From NCBI GenBank assembly GCA_023409975.1, contig JAEYQO010000019.1:106844-170843 (forward strand): 64,000 bases of DNA, written 5' to 3'. A program made the position numbers and the translations under genes. The stretch comes from Bacteroidota bacterium. GTDB lineage: Bacteria; Bacteroidota; Bacteroidia; Chitinophagales; Chitinophagaceae. The notes under the pieces are model-generated. The model saw nothing but the letters and a program-made list of their open reading frames with translations, ran no database searches and had not been told where the DNA came from. Position 1 is the first letter of the stretch. The number at the start of each line of letters is the position of its first letter. Of this stretch, positions 58,072 to 64,000 are shown in pieces.

Positions 58072-58084
58072 AATATCAGCAATA

Positions 58085-58921
58085 ATGATTCATATCCGAA
58101 CGAAAGACGAGATCGAAATAATCAGAAGAAATGCATTGATGGTTACCGCCACCTTAACAGAGGTGGCAAAGTTGTTAAAACCGGGAATCACAACAATATC
58201 CATCGATAAAATGGCGGAGCAGTTCATCCGGGATAATGGTGGCGTACCTTCTTTCAAAGGTTACGGTCCTTCCTGGTCTCCTTTCCCTTACTCACTGTGC
58301 ATTTCTGTTAATGAGGTTGTAGTTCATGGCTTTCCGGGTGATTATGAGTTAAAGGATGGTGATGTCGTAAGTGTCGATTGCGGATTTTATAAAGATGGGT
58401 ACCACGGTGACCATGCCTATACCTTTGCTATCGGTAACGCTGCGCCCGACGCCCTGAAGTTGATGAAGGCGACCAGGGAGGCTTTGATGCTGGCGGTTGC
58501 TGAAGCAAAAGAAAATAATCGGGTTGGTGATATTTCTTTCACTGTTGAGAACAACACCGCGAAGAAATATGGTTATGGAGTCGTTCGGGAACTTGTGGGT
58601 CATGGTGTAGGTAAAAAGCTCCACGAGGATCCGCAAATTCCTAATTATGGTCGCAGGGGAGACGGTAAGCGTCTCAAAGAGGGAATGATTCTCGCCATTG
58701 AACCCATGATCAATCTTGGTACACACAAGGTATTTACGCTGGATGATAACTGGACTGTTGTAACTGCAGATAGTAAGGTGTCGGTTCACTATGAACATAC
58801 CACGCTGGTTCGGAAAGGAAAAGGAGAGGCTTTGTCCGATTTTGGTCCGATAGAAGCTGCAATTTCAGCGAATCCGGAGCTGAATAGTAGTTATTTTACT
58901 ATAGAAGAGCCCACTGCATAA
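58085..58921 (+). CDS. map: Type I methionine aminopeptidase
   Basis: 278 residues. The pita-bread fold metal ligands are visible: Asp in VSVDCGFYKDG, Asp in HGDHAYTF, His in LVGHGVGKKLHEDP, Glu in LAIEPMINLG and Glu in YEHTTLV. His in VVHGFPGDY binds substrate. ATG at 58085 is chosen; a TTG ten codons upstream would lie in the terminator stem. Its TAA overlaps the ATG of the following MutS-like gene. In other Bacteroidota infA follows; here it does not. Confidence 0.95.
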   Translation: MIHIRTKDEIEIIRRNALMVTATLTEVAKLLKPGITTISIDKMAEQFIRDNGGVPSFKGYGPSWSPFPYSLCISVNEVVVHGFPGDYELKDGDVVSVDCGFYKDGYHGDHAYTFAIGNAAPDALKLMKATREALMLAVAEAKENNRVGDISFTVENNTAKKYGYGVVRELVGHGVGKKLHEDPQIPNYGRRGDGKRLKEGMILAIEPMINLGTHKVFTLDDNWTVVTADSKVSVHYEHTTLVRKGKGEALSDFGPIEAAISANPELNSSYFTIEEPTA

Positions 58922-60699
58922 TGGCAGCATCCCCCCGGCAGTTCTATGAGGATCTATCTAAGGTTAAAGAGAAAGAGGGGTTAATAATTAAAAGCCGTCT
59001 AAGACTTTTTGGTTGGATCAGAATTCTTAACGGTCTCCTTATTCTCGCGGCCGCTGTCTTGCTATTTCGGGAAGGATTACCCGGTTCTGGCTGGACTTTA
59101 CTGGCTTTGATTGCCCTATTTCTTATACTGGTCCGGTTTCATTCCCGCTGGGAGGAGAAGGGGGAAAAGAATGATTTTTATCTTCATTTTATCCGTCAGG
59201 AATTGAAGGCATTGGAAGGTGATTTTAGTGCCTTCAGAACGGGCTCAGATTACATCGACGCTCTTCATCCCTATTCACTGGATCTTGATCTGTTTGGTAG
59301 CCGTTCGATATACCAGTTAATCTGTAGAACCACCACAGAAGATGGTGCTCACCAATTAGCGCTCTTACTTTCCTGCCCGTATGCATCTCCCTCAGAGTAT
59401 CTTCGGCGACAGGAAATTATAAGTGAACTTTCCTTACTGCCTGAGTTTCTTATTGAGTACCGTGTAGCTGGTGCTGGTTTTGCTGAGCAGGCAGGAGATA
59501 CTGGAAGGATTAAGGAATGGTTACAGAAGAAGGACGCGTTCAGATCGAAAGCCTGGATGAGGCTTTACGTTCTCATCATACCTCCCATTACTGTTTTATT
59601 GGCGGTTCTCTATTTTATGGGACTTGTCCCCGGTGTCTGGTTTATACTCGTTGCAGTGGTAAACTGGATCATTCTGGGATCGATGAGCAAGGCTATTAAA
59701 GAATTGAGTCTGTATGTCGGACGAAGTGCAAAGCTTCTCGGAAAATATGAAGCATTACTGGAGCGATTGAAGCTTCAGGAATTCCAAACGGTAAAATGGC
59801 AACGGCAGGCAGCGAATGCCTACAATGGTATCATTCAGTTTAGAAAACTTGTACAGCTATTCGAAGCTCGTTTCAATCCGCTGGTCGGTCCGCTGGTCAA
59901 TACCTTTTTTCTTTTTGATATTTACTGTGCAATCAGGCTGGAGAATTGGCGAAAGCGCTTTAAGGCGGCCGTCGAAGAAGGTCTTGACGTGGTTGCAGAA
60001 GTTGATCTTTATGTTTCTCTGGCACAATACGCATTCGACAGACCATTGTACAGATACCCCACCTTCAGTGATACAACTGCCTATGAGGCGGAAAATATCC
60101 GGCATCCACTTCTACGGGATCAAGCCATTGGTAATGATATGTCCCTCGGTAACAGGCAGCAGTTTTATTTATTAACTGGTGCCAACATGACGGGTAAGAG
60201 CACCTTTATCAGAACCTTAGGCGTCAACCTCATATTGGGTTATTGCGGTCTGCCTGTTGCCTCGGATCGGGTCTCTCTGCCAGTACTGAAGCTCTATACC
60301 GCCATGCGGATAACTGACTCCGTTCAGGACGATGTGTCCTACTTCCGGGCGGAACTCAATAGGATCAGTGGAATGATGAACGCTGCTGCAACTGATGACC
60401 ATCCATTTATGGTGCTTCTGGACGAACCATTGCGTGGAACAAATACTACCGATAAACAACAGGGTACAAAAGCGATTATCGAAAAATTGTTGTGTCTGAA
60501 GGCAATAGGCATCGTAGCTACACATGATACGGTGCTTTGCGGACTTGAAGAGGATTATCCGCAAAAGATCAGCAACTTCCACTTCGAAAGCCGGTTAATA
60601 CAAAATGAACTGGTATTTGACTATAAGCTAAAAAGAGGCGGCTCTACTTCCAATAATGCAACGATTCTGATGCAACAACTGGGAATTATCAATAGCTGA
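58921..60699 (+). CDS. Membrane-anchored MutS-family ATPase
   Basis: 592 residues. Two N-terminal hydrophobic helices (about 30-75) and another pair near residues 217-260 place it in the membrane. A helical lever/core region precedes the C-terminal MutS ATPase domain (about 385-592). It has Walker A TGANMTGKSTFIR (417-430), VQDDVSYFRAELNRI, Walker B LLDEPLRGTN and the His-loop ATHDTVL. The N-terminal mismatch-recognition domain of true MutS (with the F-x-E motif) is absent, so classical mismatch repair is unlikely. Such membrane MutS homologues occur in Bacteroidota without assigned role. Start overlaps the map stop (coupled); it ends two bases from the convergent rlmB. Confidence 0.85.
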   Translation: MAASPRQFYEDLSKVKEKEGLIIKSRLRLFGWIRILNGLLILAAAVLLFREGLPGSGWTLLALIALFLILVRFHSRWEEKGEKNDFYLHFIRQELKALEGDFSAFRTGSDYIDALHPYSLDLDLFGSRSIYQLICRTTTEDGAHQLALLLSCPYASPSEYLRRQEIISELSLLPEFLIEYRVAGAGFAEQAGDTGRIKEWLQKKDAFRSKAWMRLYVLIIPPITVLLAVLYFMGLVPGVWFILVAVVNWIILGSMSKAIKELSLYVGRSAKLLGKYEALLERLKLQEFQTVKWQRQAANAYNGIIQFRKLVQLFEARFNPLVGPLVNTFFLFDIYCAIRLENWRKRFKAAVEEGLDVVAEVDLYVSLAQYAFDRPLYRYPTFSDTTAYEAENIRHPLLRDQAIGNDMSLGNRQQFYLLTGANMTGKSTFIRTLGVNLILGYCGLPVASDRVSLPVLKLYTAMRITDSVQDDVSYFRAELNRISGMMNAAATDDHPFMVLLDEPLRGTNTTDKQQGTKAIIEKLLCLKAIGIVATHDTVLCGLEEDYPQKISNFHFESRLIQNELVFDYKLKRGGSTSNNATILMQQLGIINS

Positions 60700-60701
60700 T
60701 T

Positions 60702-61451
60702 TTACGAGTGTAACCGCTGTCGGAGGGCTTCATATAAGATCATTCCGGCAGCCACAGAAACGTTTAACGAGTCAAATTCGTTCATCATAGGTATCCGGAT
60801 CAGGGTATCGGCTCTTCGGACGACATCCTTGCTGATACCGGACTCTTCGGAGCCCATCACAATACAAGACGGAGCCATCAAATCCGCTTCATAAACCGGA
60901 ATACTTCCCTTCATCTGTGTACCCAGAACCTGGATGCCGTTTAGCCTGAGCACGTCAACTGCCTGCGGGACAGAGGGTGTACGGCACAATAGAATACGAT
61001 GGAGGGCACCAGCGGAGGTCTTAATTGCTTCTTCAGTAAGTGAAGCAGAAGACGAAGTCGGAAGGATGAGTCCGTGTGCTCCGCAACAGAGTGCAGATCT
61101 GGCAATGGCACCTACATTTCTCACATCGGTAACACCATCCAGCAGGATAAACAGGGGCGTCTTTCCCTGATCAACAACGTGTGATATTCCATCCTGAAGA
61201 TCGACATACTGCAATAGGCTCGCCCAGGCCACCACACCCTGATGTTGTGCTCGGGTCAGGTTATTTAGCTTTTCTACGGGAACCTGACTCACAGGTATGT
61301 TACGCTCTCTGGCTAATTGTTTTAATGCGGAGATGTCATTGCCGGTTGCTGAACGAAGGAGAAATATCTTTTCTATGGATTTTCCTTGTTCCAGGGCTTC
61401 TAATACAGGTTTGCGTCCAATGAGTAATGGCAGGGACCGCGGACTTTTCAT
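60702..61451 (-). CDS. rlmB: 23S rRNA 2'-O-methyltransferase, TrmH/SpoU family (RlmB-like)
   Basis: 249 residues. An N-terminal substrate-binding domain (GRKPVLEALEQG) is followed by the knotted SPOUT domain: DGVTDVRNVGAIARSALCCGAHGLILP (motif 1), IVMGSEESGIS (motif 2) and IRIPMMNEFDSLNVSVAAGMILYE (motif 3). The N-terminal domain and motifs fit RlmB (Gm2251), though other TrmH methyltransferases are close. Confidence 0.9.
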   Translation of the reverse strand: MKSPRSLPLLIGRKPVLEALEQGKSIEKIFLLRSATGNDISALKQLARERNIPVSQVPVEKLNNLTRAQHQGVVAWASLLQYVDLQDGISHVVDQGKTPLFILLDGVTDVRNVGAIARSALCCGAHGLILPTSSSASLTEEAIKTSAGALHRILLCRTPSVPQAVDVLRLNGIQVLGTQMKGSIPVYEADLMAPSCIVMGSEESGISKDVVRRADTLIRIPMMNEFDSLNVSVAAGMILYEALRQRLHS

Positions 61452-61563
61452 CCGGTAAACCTACGACAAAATCACTGCTTCGTTGAAACGGGGAAATGAC
61501 GGCTGGAATTGGCTGTTCACAGGATTATCTGTTGAGGTAGTCGAAATTTGTAATTTCGCGGCT

Positions 61564-63003
61564 ATGTCAAAATACCTCATCATCCCAGCATTATTTGCAT
61601 GCTCGCTGATACCATTGAAATCAAATGGCCAGTCGAGCCAGGAGCAAGTAGATAGTGTTTTCAAGAAAGTACGGATTTTCTTTGATCTAAAGCAGCCTGA
61701 CTCGCTTTACGCACTGACCGGAGAGGCTTTCAGAAGTAAACTCAGCCCTGAGGCGTTCAAACAAGTAAGTGTAGGACTTTTTCAGGTTGGTAAAATTTTA
61801 GATGCTCAATTGATGAGCCATAAGGGCGGAGTAAGTTCGTACAAACTATCAACAAAGGATGTGACTTTAGAAATGTTGCTGGGGCTGGATTCTTCCGGCA
61901 GGATACACACGTTTTTATTCAGACCGTGGAAAGATCTGACGGCCCTGAAAGCGACACCTGTAGCAACATCAAACAGAATGTCCAGTCCATTGGATCATAC
62001 TGTTGATAGTCTCGTCCGGAAGTATATTCAATTGGAACCTGCAGCGGGGCTGAGTGTAGGGATTTATAAGGATCGCAAGTCCGGTTTTTACCATTACGGA
62101 ACTATTGCTAAGGGAAGGGAAATATTGCCTGATGATAGTACCTTCTACGAGATCGGATCGATCACGAAGACTTTTACTTCGTTGATACTGGCCCATCTGG
62201 TGAATGAAGGGAAGCTTGCCCTCAAGGATCCGATCGTTAAGTATCTGCCAGATAGCGTTGCGGAAAACGAGGCACTGAAGAATATTTCAGTTGTAATGCT
62301 GGCCAACCATACCTCGGGACTGCAGCGGATGCCAGGTAACTTTTTGGTAGTAGTCAAGGATGCGCTAAACCCGTATAAGGACTATCCGGTCGAGGCAATG
62401 ATGGCATATTTGAAGAAGGCGAAACTGGAGAACGAGCCGGGTAAAAGCTTTTCGTATTCAAACCTTGGGATGGCAGTTCTTGGCTACATCCTGGAGAAAG
62501 CCGGAGGCTCTGACTATCAAAATTTATTCGAACGCTACATTACCGGTCCTCTAAGTCTAAAGAATACCACACTGAGTCTGGATTCCGCACAAAAAACACG
62601 AATGACTCGAGTATACAATGAAAACGGCGAAGAGACGCCAGCATGGGACTTCCAGGTCATGGCACCTGCGGGTGCTGTTCGCTCTAATGTGGCGGATATG
62701 GTTAATTATGGTGTATCGATGTTAGATCCTTCGAGGGGGGAGTCATTTGAGAAAGCACGCCAGTTGGTGCTAACAAAGAGCCATGATGGACTCGCGAAAA
62801 TTGGTCTGGGATGGATGATATTGGAAAAAGACGGAGTCACCATTTATACTCATAGCGGAGGTACCTATGGCAGCAGATCGTTTCTGGCAATAGTTCCGGA
62901 CAAAAAAATCGTTGTAACGCTGTTGTCTAACTCAGCATTGGACGTTGATGAGACTGGTGCCCATCTGCTTTTCTCGCTGTTGGGAATACAGTCCGGGGAA
63001 TAG
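61564..63003 (+). CDS. Secreted class C beta-lactamase-family serine hydrolase with N-terminal DUF3887-like domain
   Basis: The ATG at 61564 gives 479 residues with a signal peptide (to NGQSS). Residues about 30-130 resemble the DUF3887 domain (EQVDSVFKKVRIFF...; SSYKLS). The hydrolase domain (about 150-475) has SxxK as SITK, YSN in FSYSNLGM and HSGG in place of KTG. These are D-Ala-D-Ala carboxypeptidase or esterase-like enzymes; true lactam resistance is not implied. Earlier in-frame starts would put residues before the signal peptide. Divergent from rlmB. Confidence 0.87.
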   Translation: MSKYLIIPALFACSLIPLKSNGQSSQEQVDSVFKKVRIFFDLKQPDSLYALTGEAFRSKLSPEAFKQVSVGLFQVGKILDAQLMSHKGGVSSYKLSTKDVTLEMLLGLDSSGRIHTFLFRPWKDLTALKATPVATSNRMSSPLDHTVDSLVRKYIQLEPAAGLSVGIYKDRKSGFYHYGTIAKGREILPDDSTFYEIGSITKTFTSLILAHLVNEGKLALKDPIVKYLPDSVAENEALKNISVVMLANHTSGLQRMPGNFLVVVKDALNPYKDYPVEAMMAYLKKAKLENEPGKSFSYSNLGMAVLGYILEKAGGSDYQNLFERYITGPLSLKNTTLSLDSAQKTRMTRVYNENGEETPAWDFQVMAPAGAVRSNVADMVNYGVSMLDPSRGESFEKARQLVLTKSHDGLAKIGLGWMILEKDGVTIYTHSGGTYGSRSFLAIVPDKKIVVTLLSNSALDVDETGAHLLFSLLGIQSGE

Positions 63004-63095
63004 GATCACCCCGGAATTCTTTAGCATTCTGTTGATTCTGATTGTCTTGCGTAGGGCATGGTTTTTTCTGGCATATTTTCGAAAAACACAGAGTT

Positions 63096-63326
63096 ATGGA
63101 AAGGAATATGATGAACAGCGGCCGGCATTCTGGTCGCAACAGAAGGGGAAACCAGCGGATGGAGGTGAATTTTCTTTGTGAAAAGTATAATGTAGGTCGC
63201 AACATTGTCATGGATGCCTATGAATTCTGTGGCGACAATCCGGATCTTATAGACCAATACCTCTCTGAACGAACAGGTAGGGGCCGGGGCTCCAGCCTGG
63301 ATCCTGGACAGAATGGACCGAAATAG
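63096..63326 (+). CDS. Small protein of unknown function (76 aa)
   Basis: ATG at 63096 gives 76 residues: a basic N-terminus rich in R/N/G, a helical centre (VNFLCEKYNVGRNIVMDAYEFCGDNPDLIDQYL with a UBA-like pattern) and a G/R-rich tail. A further ATG four codons downstream has GGAAAGGAAT before it and may be the true start. A good terminator follows 23 bases later. No family recognised. Confidence 0.55.
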   Translation: MERNMMNSGRHSGRNRRGNQRMEVNFLCEKYNVGRNIVMDAYEFCGDNPDLIDQYLSERTGRGRGSSLDPGQNGPK

Positions 63327-63348
63327 ATTTATTGGAACAAATAACTTT

Positions 63349-63374
63349 GGCCGCTCCCAGCGGCCTTCTTTTTT
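63349..63374 (+). terminator. Intrinsic terminator after the 63096-63326 gene
   Basis: GGCCGCT and AGCGGCC pair around a three-base loop, followed by TTCTTTTTT. Confidence 0.85.
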
Positions 63375-63377
63375 GCA

Positions 63378-63737
63378 TTAAATATTTCTGAATAATTTTT
63401 GTGCGAGCTCGCCAATAATTGGTAGAGGTTTTTCATTTCCGTTTACTACGTCCAGAATCCCTTTGATCCAGAGGAATATAAGGAGCGCCGCGAATAATCC
63501 TATAAACCATGGATTTCCATTGAAGGGCCAGTACACCAATCCTGCCAGAAGGTTCAATGCGATAGAAAGTATATGCAACAGAAGAGTCTGACGCAAATGC
63601 ATGGCTACAAAAACGTTCTTATTGCCAGGATATAGCGCAAACCGGGCAACTAGCCACCCGATGAGTGTCATGTAACACACAAGTGCCGGTGTTCGTGGAT
63701 GATCAGGAGAGCCCAGATACGGTTGTTGATCTGCCAT
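63378..63737 (-). CDS. DUF4870/Tic20-like small membrane protein
   Basis: 119 residues from the ATG at 63737. A polar N-terminus is followed by three or four hydrophobic helices (about 18-35, 48-68, 75-100), matching the DUF4870/Tic20-like pattern (RTPALVCYMTLIGWLVA ... HLRQTLLLHI ... KGILDVVNGNEKPLPIIG). The function is unknown; it lies right after the convergent terminator at 63349-63374. Confidence 0.75.
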   Translation of the reverse strand: MADQQPYLGSPDHPRTPALVCYMTLIGWLVARFALYPGNKNVFVAMHLRQTLLLHILSIALNLLAGLVYWPFNGNPWFIGLFAALLIFLWIKGILDVVNGNEKPLPIIGELAQKLFRNI

Positions 63738-63790
63738 TGTCAAAACAATTTAAAAAACATACCCTGATCGTACAAAACAGGTGCTGTATT

Positions 63791-63819
63791 TTGAATTATG
63801 AATCAAACCAGTATCTTTA
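63791..63819 (+). promoter_or_regulatory. Putative promoter of the right-edge lipoprotein gene
   Basis: TTG (63791-63793), 18-base spacer, then TATCTTTA, one mismatch from TAnnTTTG; 19 bases before the ATG. Confidence 0.45.
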
Positions 63820-63838
63820 TACGATCAATTATTCATCA

Positions 63839-64000
63839 ATGAAGAAGTATTTTCTTTACACCCTCATAGCCGGCCTATCCGCCTTTGGCTTTACATCCTG
63901 TAATAATGGTGATTACGATGCCAACCCGGAAATCGATAATAGCAATATTGCCAATCCTATCAATCCGGGGAATCAGCCGGGGGTAATGCTTAATTCTATG
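63839..64000 (+). CDS. Lipoprotein, N-terminal part, cut by right edge
   Basis: The 54 visible codons start ATG-AAG-AAG and encode an SPII signal with lipobox FTSC (cysteine near residue 21), followed by an N/D/P-rich linker (NNGDYDANPEIDNSN). The mature domain lies beyond the window, so no function can be given. Long Asn/Asp/Pro linkers after the cysteine are typical of Bacteroidota surface or periplasmic lipoproteins, for example FKBP-type isomerases, which is only a possibility. Confidence 0.8.
   Translation, partial: MKKYFLYTLIAGLSAFGFTSCNNGDYDANPEIDNSNIANPINPGNQPGVMLNSM

Noticed and set aside
61564..63003. Calling this gene an antibiotic-resistance beta-lactamase
   Set aside because: The motif set and the extra N-terminal domain fit a general serine hydrolase; nothing shows lactam hydrolysis.

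Overview
The window looks like chromosomal DNA of a Bacteroidota bacterium, most likely the Chitinophagaceae or a near relative. The evidence is gliding/T9SS-type C-terminal sorting domains on secreted proteins (27470-30700, 34306-36135), the Bacteroidota -7 promoter element TAnnTTTG in front of many genes, weak Shine-Dalgarno sequences, a periplasmic TonB-domain protein and many small SPII lipoproteins. No rRNA, CRISPR array, prophage or complete insertion sequence is visible. One tRNA (Gln, anticodon TTG) is present. Both edges cut a gene: a copper-type P-ATPase on the left and a lipoprotein on the right.

Layout. 1-4.2 kb: end of a P1B ATPase, then two convergent CPA1-type cation/proton antiporters. 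4.3-13.2 kb: mostly minus-strand housekeeping genes (lipoprotein, lepA, ispF, hutU, purC, leucine dehydrogenase, pdeM), several followed by clear intrinsic terminators. 13.3-20 kb: aspS, tRNA-Gln, the elongation pair mrdA-rodA, and an MBL-fold hydrolase. 20.0-23.4 kb: an AT-richer scar region with an IS21-type transposase fragment abutting a truncated TonB-receptor-like gene, a secreted protein of unknown function, a small gene that appears frameshifted, and a 24-codon relic resembling YifB/ComM. 23.4-27.3 kb: a two-gene cassette (membrane protein of unknown function plus PGRP-type amidase with SH3b), then fmt, aroQ and xerD. 27.4-45.8 kb: a large T9SS-sorted protein, an OmpA lipoprotein, an orphan PAS protein, a DEAD-box helicase, a Porphyromonas-type peptidylarginine deiminase divergent from a DDAH-like enzyme, an MFS exporter, a lytic transglycosylase, clpB, a receptor-like class III cyclase, a TonB-domain protein and a DUF1801 protein. 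46-58.9 kb: the S10-spc ribosomal protein cluster from rpsJ to rplO, then secY and map. 58.9-64 kb: a membrane-anchored MutS homologue coupled to map, rlmB, a class C beta-lactamase-like hydrolase and small membrane or unknown proteins.

How the parts fit. The ribosomal cluster has canonical gene order, but strong hairpins or new -7 elements separate rplN/rplX, rpsH/rplF, rplO/secY and secY/map, so it is probably several transcription units. It begins at rpsJ without rpsL-rpsG-fusA and ends at map without infA, rpmJ, rpsM, rpsK, rpsD, rpoA or rplQ. The best candidates for unusual biology are the secreted PPAD-like enzyme next to a cytoplasmic guanidino-group hydrolase (34.3-37.2 kb), the membrane protein/amidase cassette (23.4-25 kb), the membrane MutS, and the scar region at 20-23.4 kb. 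All functional calls rest on recognised motifs and gene order; no database search was run.
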